Counted from the stretch's first letter, positions 9,030-18,269 are shown. The stretch is DNA of 64,000 nucleotides from Catellatospora citrea (GCF_003610235.1 NZ_RAPR01000001.1:620001-684000); one strand, 5' to 3'. The notes: generated from the letters alone by a model not told the origin. Numbers and translations: made by a program.

Positions 9030-9472
9030 GCGGCCGTCAGCTCTTCCGCAACGATCGGCCGAGCAACGCCCTCCACAACAGACGATGTTCTCGCGGTGAC
9101 CGATGGCGTGACGACAATCTGATCCGCGTCCTCATATAGAACGACGCCGGGAACGGTTGAGCGCACCTCCCTCCAACTGACCTTGTACCGCTCCAGCAGT
9201 GCCAGGTATCCCGGTACGCGGTCGAGGAGGTGGACGGCGGTGTCCTTGAACCAGCAGGTTGCGTGAGGGTGGACGGACTTGTCGAACAGCATCGGGTCTG
9301 CCTTGCCCGGATCGGGATAGGCGTCATCGAGCCAGTCGTTGTTCGAGCGCCACCAGGTCCAATCCTCAGGGCTCAGCGCACCTGATCTCGCCAGCCCGTT
9401 GGCGAGCCCGAAGATGCCCGTCCGCCTTCCGTGTTCGTCAGCTTCGGCAGCCTCAAAACGGATGTACAGCAC
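9026..9472 (-). CDS. hypothetical protein
   Basis: The 148-residue soluble protein starts (GTG) MLYIRFEAAEADEHGRRTGI and is rich in acidic and aromatic residues (WTWWRSNNDWLDDAYPDP). The middle contains CWFKDTAVHLLDRVPGYLALLERY. It has no signal, membrane segment or recognised motif. The composition and third-codon GC bias match real actinobacterial genes. The next upstream gene on the same strand is also unknown. Confidence 0.6.
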   Translation of the reverse strand: MLYIRFEAAEADEHGRRTGIFGLANGLARSGALSPEDWTWWRSNNDWLDDAYPDPGKADPMLFDKSVHPHATCWFKDTAVHLLDRVPGYLALLERYKVSWREVRSTVPGVVLYEDADQIVVTPSVTARTSSVVEGVARPIVAEELTAA

Positions 9473-9546
9473 AGAGCCATGCTGCCACAGGGCCGGCAGC
9501 TACACCTGCCAAGCGCGTGGCCAGTAGCTGGCGTGCTGCTGCCGTA

Positions 9547-10437
9547 CTAACTCGACAGTTCGGCTGCGGTAATGACTATGGCGCTGACCGGCAGCGGCCA
9601 CTCGGTTTGAGTATTGGCCAGCCAGAGGTGGATGCCCGTACCGTCCAGCTCGAGAGCCAGCTCCCGGTCTGTGATCGGATGCCCTTGGGCCAGTAAGGTC
9701 TGCCGCACCGAGTCATACGGCACCGTATAGCCGGGCTTGATGTTGATGCCGGCGTAGCTCACCCCGTCGGCCTTCACGACGAGGATGCGGCTGACCCGCT
9801 CTCGATCGTCGTACTGCACGACGAGACCGTCCTCCCAGAAGATGTCCTCGACTGGTTCCCTCGAGCCGGGCGGGCCGATGTGCGTCATCGCATCGTGCAG
9901 GCGCCGGCGAACGTCGGCTCGGGGTTCGCCAAGTGCGATGAGGCCGATGCCGTGGCCAGGCCTGACTTCGTGCGACAGCGCCGGCGGTCGGGTCGCACCG
10001 CCCGGGATCGTGACGATCTCACCCACGGTGCGCCCCGGCGCGAAAAGGGTCACGGCCTCCACGACCGCGTCCCGTTCGTTGGAGGAGACATAGAGGGCGA
10101 CGGTCCCGTCGGCAAAGGTCCAGCCGCTGTCGTCCTGTTCGAGCGTCAGGCCCGCGCGCCGAAGGTCCGCCACGACTCGCTCGGCCGACCCGCCCAGCGT
10201 CACTCCACGGAACCTCACATAGCTCGGATCAGGCATTTCGATCAGGTACAGGCCCTCGCCCGGATTGCCGGTCAGCATGAGACCGAGTCGGTCGTACTGA
10301 TCGGTGAGATCCACCGAGAAGCCCCGACGAAATGCGCGGTAGGGCCCGAGCAATGTATGTAGCTGCTCACGATGAGTACCGAATCGAAGCGGACCGACCC
10401 CGACACCCGGTACGACTTCCCACGCCTCATCCGCCAC
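9547..10437 (-). CDS. hypothetical protein with two related halves
   Basis: The 296-residue protein (GTG start) has an apparent internal duplication. Near the N-terminus it reads VGVGPLRFGTHREQLHTLLG, and near residue 160 GHGIGLIALGEPRADVRRRL. Each is followed by beta-strand-rich sequence with FSVDLTDQYDRLGL or LVVQYDDRERVSRILVV. The repeated GxGIG-L-LG-R-L pattern suggests two copies of a small alpha/beta domain. No signal peptide or catalytic motif is seen. It sits 157 bases downstream, in genome order, of the trypsin/WD40 gene on the same strand; a functional link is not established. Confidence 0.62.
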   Translation of the reverse strand: MADEAWEVVPGVGVGPLRFGTHREQLHTLLGPYRAFRRGFSVDLTDQYDRLGLMLTGNPGEGLYLIEMPDPSYVRFRGVTLGGSAERVVADLRRAGLTLEQDDSGWTFADGTVALYVSSNERDAVVEAVTLFAPGRTVGEIVTIPGGATRPPALSHEVRPGHGIGLIALGEPRADVRRRLHDAMTHIGPPGSREPVEDIFWEDGLVVQYDDRERVSRILVVKADGVSYAGINIKPGYTVPYDSVRQTLLAQGHPITDRELALELDGTGIHLWLANTQTEWPLPVSAIVITAAELSS

Positions 10438-10594
10438 GCGAACAGCCTATGCTGCCCCGATATCGACGAAGTACGCCAGGCACAAGATCGGACCTACAGA
10501 CCTCGGCGGATCAGGACGCCTCGGTACTCGGCGGTGACGCTCCTTCCGATTCGTCGTAGCCTGTTCTCGGCGGCGTCGACCTGCACGCCGATGT

Positions 10595-13500
10595 TCAGCC
10601 GGCCTTGGCCAGATCTAGCCGCCAACGAGTCAGGCCGAGCTGATCCGACAGGGTCGCGGCCGTGTCGCCGTGCACGGCGAGCGCATGCAGCGGCTCGGTC
10701 CGCACATGCCTGAGCAGGCGGCCGTCGGGGATCGTCCACACCCGCAGGCCGTCCTCGCCGGCGCTGAGCAGGGCGGTGCCGTCCTCGGCGAACGCGAGCC
10801 CGCCGATGGGGCCGGCCAGCTCGGCGAGGACCGAGCCGACGATGTCGGTGCCGGTGGCATCAGAGCCGAGGCGCCAGAGGCGGATCGTGCCGTGCTGGTC
10901 GCCGCTTGCGGCGAAGCCGGTCGTGATGGCGACGCTCCAGATCGGCGGGGTGCGGTCGGCCGGCAGCACCAGGCGCGCCTGCCCGTCCCGGCTGATGATC
11001 GCCACGCTGCCAGAGGACGCCCCGGAGACGATGACGCCGGCAGCGTTCACGGCCACCGCCTGGATCTGCGTCGAGCAGGCCACCTGCCTGGCCGGGCCGC
11101 CGGCCAGCGGCCAGATCGTGACGCCCCGGGTGCCGCCGGCGGCGACGAGGACTTCGGCTGCCGTGCTCACTGCCAGCGCGCGGGCGCCGGGATGCTCGGC
11201 GTACGCGACACCGTCGGCGACGATCATGCCGTCGTCGCCGAGAACAAAAAGTCTGGCGCCGTCGTGTGCCAGTGCACGCACACCGGTGCCGAGCCGGCGG
11301 AGCTCGCCGGCCTGATCGCGGAGCTGGCCGTCGAGGGCGCCGGAGTAGACGGCACCGGCCGGGTCGACGGCGACGGCGGTGAGTGACTGCCGCTGGCCGC
11401 TGCTGTCGGGCGCGCTGTCGAGGTCCCAGATGTGGACGATGCCGTCGGCGGCGCTGGAGACGACGTGGGTGCCGTCGGGGCTGACGCTGACGCTGCGGAC
11501 CGGCTCGCCGTGTCGGCCGAGGATCCGTTCAGGTCCCGCCGACGCCTCCAGCGGCCACAGACAGACCCGGCCGTCGCCGCCGCCGGTGACCGCGAACGTG
11601 CCGTCGGGGCTGACCGCCGCCGCCCACACCTGTCCTTCGTGCTGGCCCAGCCGCCGCCGTGGGGTTCCGTCGAGCGGCCAGGCCCGGACCGCGCCGTCGT
11701 AGGAGCCGGTGATGACGTCGGCGCCGTCCGGTGTGACAGCCATCGCCTCGATCCATTTTCCTGGTGTGGTGCTGCCGAGGATTTCACCGGCGGCGGTGCC
11801 GGGCCACCAGAGCCGGATGACGCTGTCGCGGCCGCTGCTCACGATCATCGAGCCGTCGGGGCTGAATGCCAGCACCCGCACCTGGTCGTCGTGGGTGCCG
11901 AGCACGGTCGGCGGCCCGTCGGCGAGGTTCCACAGCCGGACGGCGGTGTCGCGGCCCCCGGTGGCGATCTGTCGCCCGTCGGGCGAGAACGCGACGGCCC
12001 ACATGTGGCCCAGGCCGCGGGCCAGGGTGCGCGGTGTGCCGTCGGGCAGGTTCCACAGCCGTACCGTCTGATCGTTTCCGCAGGTCACGACGGACCCGGT
12101 GGCCTGGTCGACGGCGACCCGGTGCACGCCGGCGTCGTGGCGGCCCAGGTCGGTGTAGTGGCCGCCGTCGAGTTGCCACAGCCGCACCCGGCCGTCGTCG
12201 TCGCCGGTGACCACGCTGGTCGCGGTGACGAAGGCCGCGGCCCATACCTGCCGGCTGCCGGAGTCGAAGCTGCGCCGCAGCGATCGGCTGGCCCGCCCGC
12301 TCGTCCACTCAGCGGCGAGACCGGCACGCCGCAGCGCCGCCTGCGCCCAGCGGGGGTCGTCCGCGCCGGTGTACGCGGCGGCGAGGGCGAGCTGGCCCGC
12401 CGGCTCCCCTGCCCCGCCGGCCCGCAGGTGGTGGGCCTCGATGTCGAGCAGCCGCAGCGGCACGCCGGTGGCCGACGCCGCCCGCAGCACCCCCAGCACC
12501 GCGTCGACGCCGACGGCCGCGACGGCGGCGGCGACCCACTGCGGGTCGCCGGTGAGCGTCGCGAACCGGTCGTGCGCAGACCGTGCCAGCAACGCCCACG
12601 GGTAGTGCGCCAGCAGGTGGCGCGGCGTGCCGTCCGGCCAGCCGCGCGCCGACCACCGCTCGGCCCACGCGTCCACGGTCTCGACGAGCGTGGCCAGCGC
12701 GGGCCCGAAGACGGTGTCCCGGCACGTGTCGAGCAGCGCCTGGTGGGCGAACCGCCAGCCGTCGTCGCCGCCGTCGATCACCCGGGCGGCCTTCTTCGTG
12801 ACGATAGCGCCCACGTCGTAGGCGTCTCCGGCGCCGAGGTCGGCGAGCTCGGTGATGGTCAGCGGGCCCGCGGCGGCCGCGAGCAGGCCGAGCACCTGCC
12901 GGGACGGCGGGTCCGCGGCCAGTGCGTCCAGGTCGGTGAACGCCCGCTGTTCCACCCGGGCCGCCTCGACGGCCTGCGTCATCCGGACCGGCAGGGCGTC
13001 CCACAGCGGATGGTCCGCGTCGACGTCTTCGGGCAGCTGGTCCCGGCGCGCGGTGAGCAGGACGTGGGCGTGCCGGCCGCGACGGGTCGGGATCAGCGAG
13101 GCGACGCTGCGTTCCCCGGCCGGCCGCAGGTCCTCGTCCAGTCCGTCGACGATGAGCAGCAGGTGTCGGCCGAGGTCGTCGGCCCGCTCCACGGCGCGGG
13201 CCCACAGGTCGGTGAGCGCGTGGGCGTCCGGCTCCGGCGCCTGCTCGCCGAGCAGGTCGGCGAGCTGGGAGGTGACGGCGGCCAGGAAGCGGGAGCCGCT
13301 GGCGTCCAACGCCCGCCGCTGCAACAGGTAGGCGACGCAGTCGACGTCCGGCGGCGGGTTCACCGCCAGATGCGCGGCGAGTGCGGTCTTTCCTGCCCAC
13401 GGCGTTCCGACGAGGAAGCGGAACGACTCGGCGCCGACCGCGAACGCGGCCAGGTCGGCCAGTTCGCCGGACCGGTCGCGCAGTTCGGGGGTCCGGTCGG

Positions 13501-14212
13501 CGATCTCCGCGACGGTGGCGAAGTACGGCGGCCGCCTGCGGCGCTGCGGCAACTGGACCGGGCGACCGCCCAGGACGTCCCACCACGCCGCCGCGTCGGG
13601 CAGGCGGTCGACGTGCGTGATCGGGGTCAGGGTCAGCGCCGAGTCTCCGGCACGCGGCTGATGCTCGGTGACCACGCCGATCATGACTTCGTCGGCGGTG
13701 ACGACGACCGTGCCCGAGATGCCGGACCACTGGCTTTGCCCGAGCGCCTCCTGCTGGGGCGGCAGCGCCCGCGGCGAGCTGGTGACCCGCAGGGTCAGCA
13801 GGTCCGACACGCGGCGGTCGCCGGTCGGCACGACTCCGTCGAGCTGCGCGGTGTCGCGGACCGGGACCTGCTGGAACAGCGGGTAGCCGATGCCGCGGCA
13901 GCCGGCGATCGTCTCGGCGCCGTCGCGGTCGACCCGCGCCCACCGCAGCGGCGCATAGCCGTCGAGCGGCTCGGCGAGCTCCAGCAGGGCCAGGTCGGCG
14001 ACGTCGGCGTCGCCGACCAGCGCGACGGCGGCCGCCAGCTCCACCTTGTCCACGCCACGCACGGTGACGGCGCCGGCCGGGGCGACGGCGTGCGCGGCGG
14101 TCAGCACGTGGCGTCCGGAGATCAGCAGCCCGGAGGAGCTGATCCAGCGTCGGGGCGCCGTCGGCCCGAGGTCGCAGAGTACTTCGACGACCCGGTCGGC
14201 GAATCCGGTCAT
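10595..14212 (-). CDS. trypsin-like protease - STAND/NACHT-type NTPase - WD40 repeat protein
   Basis: The 1205-residue protein carries three modules. Residues 1-210 are a trypsin-like serine protease with His41 (VLTAAHAV), Asp73 (ADLALLEL) and Ser166 in GISG. Residues about 245-480 are a P-loop NTPase: Walker A GTPWAGKT at 269-276 and Walker B LLLIVDGLDED with Asp356/Asp359. A helical winged-helix-like part follows. From about 690 to the end there are roughly a dozen WD40 blades (VRLWNL, VAFSPDG, SVSPDG). The ATG at 14212 overlaps the stop of the Trypco2 gene (ATGA). A reading frame open further upstream is only read-through in another gene's region. Known families with this layout act as signal-triggered NTP-dependent conflict or self/non-self systems; here the protease is probably the effector, the NTPase the switch and the beta propeller the sensor (inference). 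Confidence 0.9.
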   Translation of the reverse strand: MTGFADRVVEVLCDLGPTAPRRWISSSGLLISGRHVLTAAHAVAPAGAVTVRGVDKVELAAAVALVGDADVADLALLELAEPLDGYAPLRWARVDRDGAETIAGCRGIGYPLFQQVPVRDTAQLDGVVPTGDRRVSDLLTLRVTSSPRALPPQQEALGQSQWSGISGTVVVTADEVMIGVVTEHQPRAGDSALTLTPITHVDRLPDAAAWWDVLGGRPVQLPQRRRRPPYFATVAEIADRTPELRDRSGELADLAAFAVGAESFRFLVGTPWAGKTALAAHLAVNPPPDVDCVAYLLQRRALDASGSRFLAAVTSQLADLLGEQAPEPDAHALTDLWARAVERADDLGRHLLLIVDGLDEDLRPAGERSVASLIPTRRGRHAHVLLTARRDQLPEDVDADHPLWDALPVRMTQAVEAARVEQRAFTDLDALAADPPSRQVLGLLAAAAGPLTITELADLGAGDAYDVGAIVTKKAARVIDGGDDGWRFAHQALLDTCRDTVFGPALATLVETVDAWAERWSARGWPDGTPRHLLAHYPWALLARSAHDRFATLTGDPQWVAAAVAAVGVDAVLGVLRAASATGVPLRLLDIEAHHLRAGGAGEPAGQLALAAAYTGADDPRWAQAALRRAGLAAEWTSGRASRSLRRSFDSGSRQVWAAAFVTATSVVTGDDDGRVRLWQLDGGHYTDLGRHDAGVHRVAVDQATGSVVTCGNDQTVRLWNLPDGTPRTLARGLGHMWAVAFSPDGRQIATGGRDTAVRLWNLADGPPTVLGTHDDQVRVLAFSPDGSMIVSSGRDSVIRLWWPGTAAGEILGSTTPGKWIEAMAVTPDGADVITGSYDGAVRAWPLDGTPRRRLGQHEGQVWAAAVSPDGTFAVTGGGDGRVCLWPLEASAGPERILGRHGEPVRSVSVSPDGTHVVSSAADGIVHIWDLDSAPDSSGQRQSLTAVAVDPAGAVYSGALDGQLRDQAGELRRLGTGVRALAHDGARLFVLGDDGMIVADGVAYAEHPGARALAVSTAAEVLVAAGGTRGVTIWPLAGGPARQVACSTQIQAVAVNAAGVIVSGASSGSVAIISRDGQARLVLPADRTPPIWSVAITTGFAASGDQHGTIRLWRLGSDATGTDIVGSVLAELAGPIGGLAFAEDGTALLSAGEDGLRVWTIPDGRLLRHVRTEPLHALAVHGDTAATLSDQLGLTRWRLDLAKAG

Positions 14213-14517
14213 GCCGGCTTCTCGGTGTCCACGGCACTCACCTTGATCGGCATGCCGTGCGCGTCCACCGGCGGTTCCAGCACGATCGTCACCGTCTGGA
14301 CGGACTCCTTGGCGACGCCGGCCGAAGCGCCCAGCTCCAGCACCCAGAACTTGATGCCGCCCGTCGCCTCGGCGCTGCGGGTGACGCCGACCTGGAACTC
14401 CAGCGTGATCTGGCCGACCGGGAACTGCACGGCCTGGTCGGTGGCCAGCTCGCTGGCGCGGGCGAGTTCGGCGCGCAGCGCCTGGACGACATCGACGAGA
14501 CCGATCTGGGACGACAT
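14209..14517 (-). CDS. Trypco2-domain protein (CU044_2847 family)
   Basis: The 102-residue protein runs MSSQIGLVDVVQALRAELAR, then VQFPVGQITLEFQVGVTRSA, then GGIKFWVLELGAS and ends LEPPVDAHGMPIKV. This is the signature of the trypsin-co-occurring domain 2, a small protein repeatedly encoded beside trypsin-like proteases in actinobacterial conflict systems. It overlaps the protease-NTPase gene by four bases, so the two are co-translated and probably work together, perhaps as a substrate or regulator of the protease (inference). An ATG three codons upstream (14526) is an alternative start; neither has a strong ribosome site. Confidence 0.88.
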   Translation of the reverse strand: MSSQIGLVDVVQALRAELARASELATDQAVQFPVGQITLEFQVGVTRSAEATGGIKFWVLELGASAGVAKESVQTVTIVLEPPVDAHGMPIKVSAVDTEKPA

Positions 14518-14685
14518 GGCCGACATCTTGCCATGCACCGTCGGGCCCCGGCGCCTGCCCGCCATCCACTTCGGACGTCGGGTGAGGCACGGCGACCGCG
14601 ACGCGGCCGACGTCGCCGTGCGATACGCGGGTATCGGTGAGCCGGCACTGTTCCAGCGTCGGCCCGAGGCTGCCACAATCGCGGC

Positions 14686-14991
14686 GTGCGCCGTTTTCAC
14701 CTTCTCTTCGCCTCAGCCGTCGTGCTGGACCTCGTCGCGCTGGCGCTGGTCCTGGTCGCGTTCGCTGATCACGCCGGCACCTCCATCCCGCCGCAGGACG
14801 CGACGCCCGCTGTTGCCGCGGCCCATCAAGCCGCCATCGAGCAGACGTCCGCCCGCTTGTTCGAGTCCGTGGTCGCCGCCGCAGTGCTCGGCACCCTCGC
14901 CTCGGTCATGATCGTATTGGCGGTCCGCGCCCGACGCCGCGAGCGCGCCGCCGCGGCCCACAGCATCGGCACCGTGCTCCAACGCGAATGA
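14686..14991 (+). CDS. small two-helix membrane protein
   Basis: The 101-residue protein (GTG start) has two transmembrane segments: about 7-26 (LLFASAVVLDLVALALVLVA) and about 63-82 (VVAAAVLGTLASVMIVLAVR). A short loop with AAHQAAIEQTSARLF joins them, and a basic tail RARRRERA follows. The gene is divergent from the Trypco2 gene with about 170 bases between, so the two might share a control region. No family recognised; a membrane partner of the neighbouring system is a guess. Confidence 0.6.
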   Translation: MRRFHLLFASAVVLDLVALALVLVAFADHAGTSIPPQDATPAVAAAHQAAIEQTSARLFESVVAAAVLGTLASVMIVLAVRARRRERAAAAHSIGTVLQRE

Positions 14992-15093
14992 GTCCGGTCC
15001 ATCGTCGACACCGCCGCGCTCGTCGCACGGCCCCGGCGGTCGACAGCTACGGCGTGGTCTGCTCGGTGATCTTCACCGCGTCCGTCGAGGCGC

Positions 15094-15957
15094 TCAGCCC
15101 TTCACCGCGCCGAGGGTCTGGCCGCGGACCAGGTAGCGCTGGGCGAGCACGAACACGATGAGTACGGGCAGGGTCGTCACCAGCGTGGCCAGCGCCAGGT
15201 GCGGGGCGTACAGGCGTACGTCGAGGCCGGCCGCGTTCGTGGGGTCGAACAGCGGGCTGGAGGACACCAGTTGTTGCAGTCCCACCGAGACGGTCGTGCT
15301 GTTCGACAGGGGCAGCAGCACCAGCGGGAGGAAGTAGTTGGTCCAGTTCGCGACGAAGCTGAAGAAGCCGACCAGTGCCACGGCCTGCTTCGAGATCGGG
15401 AGTGCGATCTTGAAGAAGGTCTGGATGTCGGTCAGCCCGTCCAGGCGGGCGGACTCGACGATCTGGTTGGGCAGCGTCGTCTTGAAGTGGATGTAGGCGA
15501 GGTAGACCCCGAACGGGAAGAAGCCCATCAGCAGTCCGACGACCCACAGATTGTTGACCGCGCCGACGGCGCTCACCTCGAGGTAGATCGGGATCACCAG
15601 CACGGTGTTCGGGATGACCATGGTGAGCAGGGTCAGGAAGCGCAGCAGGCGCCGGCCGCGGAAACGCAGCCGGGCGAGCGCATAACCGGCAGGCAAGGCG
15701 GCGACCACCGCGATGAGGGAGCCGGTGGACGCCACGATGATCGAGTTGGTGAGCCAGCTCAGGAAGACGCCGTCGTTGAAGGCGAGCACCGACTGCCAGT
15801 TGTCGGCGGCGTGGTTCAGGGCCGGCCCGGTCGGGGCGAGGCCGTCGTCGTGCCGGAAGGCGACGGCGAGGAACGCCAGCAGCGGGTACGCGAAGGCGGC
15901 GGCGACGAGCAGCAGGGTGGTGATCCGGCCGATCCGGCCGAGGCGGGGGCTCAACAT
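15094..15957 (-). CDS. carbohydrate ABC transporter permease (MalG type)
   Basis: The 287-residue membrane protein has six predicted helices and the EAA loop of inner-membrane importers (ESARLDGLTDIQTFFKIALP). It starts MLSPRLGRIGRITTLLLVAA four bases after the stop of the other permease and is the last gene of the operon. It forms the second half of the transmembrane channel for a sugar imported with the lipoprotein encoded at 16900-18210. No ATPase gene is nearby; such CUT1 systems commonly share a distant MsiK-type ATPase in actinobacteria (established for the class). Confidence 0.92.
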   Translation of the reverse strand: MLSPRLGRIGRITTLLLVAAAFAYPLLAFLAVAFRHDDGLAPTGPALNHAADNWQSVLAFNDGVFLSWLTNSIIVASTGSLIAVVAALPAGYALARLRFRGRRLLRFLTLLTMVIPNTVLVIPIYLEVSAVGAVNNLWVVGLLMGFFPFGVYLAYIHFKTTLPNQIVESARLDGLTDIQTFFKIALPISKQAVALVGFFSFVANWTNYFLPLVLLPLSNSTTVSVGLQQLVSSSPLFDPTNAAGLDVRLYAPHLALATLVTTLPVLIVFVLAQRYLVRGQTLGAVKG

Positions 15958-15961
15958 GGCA

Positions 15962-16900
15962 TCAACGCTCGTCCTGGAAGAGGCGGCTGCGGTGCACGAC
16001 CAGCAGGCCGAGCCCGAGGGTGACCAGCAGCAGGATCACCGACATCGCCGCGGCGGCCGGGGTGTCGAGGATCTGGTAGGCGTAGGTGAAGCTCAGCTGG
16101 TTCGGTGTCCACTGCGGGGAGATCAGGCCGTGCGTGACCTGGCCGAGCACCTGCGGTTCGAGGAACAGCTGGAAGCCGTAGGCGAGGTTGAGCAGCGTCA
16201 TGTACCCGAGCCAGGGCCGGATCATCGGGATCTTCACGCTCCACACCACGCCCCAGGCCGTGGCGCCGTCCATCTTCGCCGCTTCCAGCAGCTCGTCCGG
16301 GATCCCGTTGAGCCCACCGCACAGCACGACGACCCAGGTCCCGGTGCCCTGGAAGAACAGCATCGCGGCGATGATGAACGGCAGGTTGCCCGGCTGCGCG
16401 ACCTCGTTGAGGCTGGTGTAGCCGAAGCCGTGCCAGAGGAAGTCCACGGGGCTCTGGCCGGGGTTGAGCAGGAAGAGCCAGAGCATGAAGTTGGCGATGC
16501 CGGCGAACGCGCCGGGCAGGTAGTAGACGAAGCGCATCGACGCGCCGAACCTGCGGGGGCTGGCGTCGACCAGCAGCGCCAGCACCACCGCGGCGGTGAG
16601 CAGCAGGGGCATCCATACGCACAGGACCAGTGCGACGTTGGCGAACGTCTCGACGAAGCGGAAGTCGCCGGCGACGCGCTGGTAGCTGCTCAGCCCGCCG
16701 AACCCGGTCTCGGCTTCGTTCTGCAGGCTCTTGACGACCGCGTACCCGGTGGGGATGAGCCCGCCCACGAGCAGGAGCAGCACGTACGGCGCGACGAGCA
16801 CGGCGGCGGCGTGCCCTTTGCGGGCCCGGACGCGCCGCACCGCCGGTGCCGAGGACGCGCGTGTTCGGCTGCGATGCCGGACGAGGACCTGCTGCGTCAT
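15962..16900 (-). CDS. carbohydrate ABC transporter permease (MalF type)
   Basis: The 312-residue protein starts MTQQVLVRHRSRTRASSAPA with a basic cytoplasmic tail, then six membrane segments. Its EAA motif is LLEAAKMDGATAWGVVWSVK. The ATG overlaps the TGA of the solute-binding gene by one base, and the downstream permease begins four bases after its stop, so the three genes are one transcription unit. It forms the channel heterodimer with the MalG-type partner. Substrate unknown, most likely an oligosaccharide. Confidence 0.92.
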   Translation of the reverse strand: MTQQVLVRHRSRTRASSAPAVRRVRARKGHAAAVLVAPYVLLLLVGGLIPTGYAVVKSLQNEAETGFGGLSSYQRVAGDFRFVETFANVALVLCVWMPLLLTAAVVLALLVDASPRRFGASMRFVYYLPGAFAGIANFMLWLFLLNPGQSPVDFLWHGFGYTSLNEVAQPGNLPFIIAAMLFFQGTGTWVVVLCGGLNGIPDELLEAAKMDGATAWGVVWSVKIPMIRPWLGYMTLLNLAYGFQLFLEPQVLGQVTHGLISPQWTPNQLSFTYAYQILDTPAAAAMSVILLLVTLGLGLLVVHRSRLFQDER

Positions 16901-18210
16901 CACGACTCCACGGTGTAGCCGAAGGAACGCGCCTCGCGGGTCAGCCGGTCGCTGAACGTGCGCCAAGCGGTGGTGAAGGACTTGCCCGAGGTCAGGGCCG
17001 GGGTGATGGTGTGGGTCCAGACCGTGCCGGTGTTGTAGCGGGTGTAGTCGCGATCCGGTCGCACGATCGTGGTCGCGTACACGAACGCCTCCGCGGCGTG
17101 CTCGAAGTCGGCCAGGTAGCGGGCCTCGCGCTGTTTGGCCAGCCACGGCTTCTGCAGCGGCTTGTAGCCGGGCAGCCCGACCGACAGGTCGACCTGCCAC
17201 CGCGGGTCCGAGGCGACGAACCGCGCGAACGTCAGGGTGTTCTCCAGCTGGACGCCCTTGATGTGGCGCGAGAAGCCCCACAGGCCGCCGCCCTCGGAGC
17301 TGGTCATGGGCGTCGGGTCCGAGGTCCAGCGCAGCGGCTTGGCGGCGGTGATCCGTCCCGCGGGGACCTTCCACGTGTCGCGGAACAGGAAGTTGCCCCA
17401 CCACACCGCGCCCGGGCTCATCACCAGGCGGCGGCCGAGTTCGGCGGCGTCCGGGGAGAAGATCCCGGTCGAGGACAGCACGCCGGCCGACAGCAGGCGG
17501 TCGAGCAGCTGCCGCACCCGCACGCACCGCTCGTCGGCGAGGTTGATGCGGACCTGCTTCTCGCTGGCGGTGTCGTTGGTGGGGCAGCCCGAGGCCCACA
17601 GGTAGCGGTCGGGGGCGTAGGCGTCACCGACGAAACCGGTGATGTGACCGGGATGCTCGGCCGCGATGCGCAGGCTGAGGCTTTCGTACTGCTCCCAGGT
17701 CGTGGGCGGCTCGTAGCCCCACTCGGCGAGCAGGACCTGGTCGTACCAGAACACGTCGGGTGCGGCGTCGTTGCGCAGGCACCGGAACTGTCCCTCGATC
17801 TTGCACTGTTCGATGACGCCTGCCGGGTAGCCGGCGAGGATGTCGCCCAGATCGGGGCTCAGATCGCGGGCGTAGTTGATTTTCGAGCTGGACGCCCAGG
17901 CGATGTCGTCGTTGGACGGGAAGAAGATCGCGTCCGGCCAGCCCTTCTCGGCCTGGTTGAACAGCACGAACTTCTGCTGCAGCTCGGTGCTGCCGACGTT
18001 GCCGTTGATGGTGTTCACCTCGACCGGGATGTCGGGGAACGCCTTCTGGAACGCGTTGACCGCGGGCACCCGCGGCGGGTCGACCCACACCGTGATGCGT
18101 CCGCCGGAGTCGGTCGCGTCCTGCGCGGTGCCTGTGCCCTCGGCCGTCTTGCAGCCGCCTGCGACCAGGCAGATGGTCACCAGCGCGACTGCCATCCTGA
18201 ACCGGCTCAT
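16900..18210 (-). CDS. sugar ABC transporter solute-binding lipoprotein
   Basis: The 436-residue protein starts at ATG 18210, preceded by GGGAAGGG. The signal MSRFRMAVALVTICLVAGGC places the lipidated Cys at residue 20. The mature part is a family-1 extracellular solute-binding fold (ITVWVDPPRVPAVNAFQKAF, DVFWYDQVLLAEWGYEPPTT, AVWWGNFLFRD). Many tryptophans and tyrosines suit carbohydrate stacking. A longer frame from 18243 adds 11 residues before the signal and is less likely. It captures sugar outside the membrane and delivers it to the two downstream permeases. Confidence 0.9.
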   Translation of the reverse strand: MSRFRMAVALVTICLVAGGCKTAEGTGTAQDATDSGGRITVWVDPPRVPAVNAFQKAFPDIPVEVNTINGNVGSTELQQKFVLFNQAEKGWPDAIFFPSNDDIAWASSSKINYARDLSPDLGDILAGYPAGVIEQCKIEGQFRCLRNDAAPDVFWYDQVLLAEWGYEPPTTWEQYESLSLRIAAEHPGHITGFVGDAYAPDRYLWASGCPTNDTASEKQVRINLADERCVRVRQLLDRLLSAGVLSSTGIFSPDAAELGRRLVMSPGAVWWGNFLFRDTWKVPAGRITAAKPLRWTSDPTPMTSSEGGGLWGFSRHIKGVQLENTLTFARFVASDPRWQVDLSVGLPGYKPLQKPWLAKQREARYLADFEHAAEAFVYATTIVRPDRDYTRYNTGTVWTHTITPALTSGKSFTTAWRTFSDRLTREARSFGYTVES

Positions 18211-18258
18211 GCCGCCCTTCCCGTGGAGCGTGCCTCGACTCATAGGATGTATTGCTGC

Positions 18259-18269
18259 GCGGTTACCGC
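18259..18269. promoter_or_regulatory. palindrome GCGGTTACCGC upstream of the sugar importer
   Basis: A perfect inverted repeat, GCGGT-T-ACCGC, lies about 50 bases upstream of the solute-binding protein start. The form resembles operators of LacI/GalR or ROK sugar repressors. No such repressor gene is in the window, so the link is inference. Confidence 0.45.

Noticed and set aside
11450..12250. Repetitive DNA
   Set aside because: The periodic similarity is the coding trace of WD40 blades, not a DNA repeat or CRISPR array.
14213..14590. Extended N-terminus of the protease-NTPase protein
   Set aside because: Out of frame with the Trypco2 gene that occupies this stretch; the ATGA overlap fixes the start at 14212.
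11432..14911. Very long open frame on the plus strand opposite the trypsin-WD40 gene
   Set aside because: It is a GC-rich shadow of the real minus-strand gene: Arg/Pro/Gly/Ala-rich, no recognisable domain, no ribosome site.
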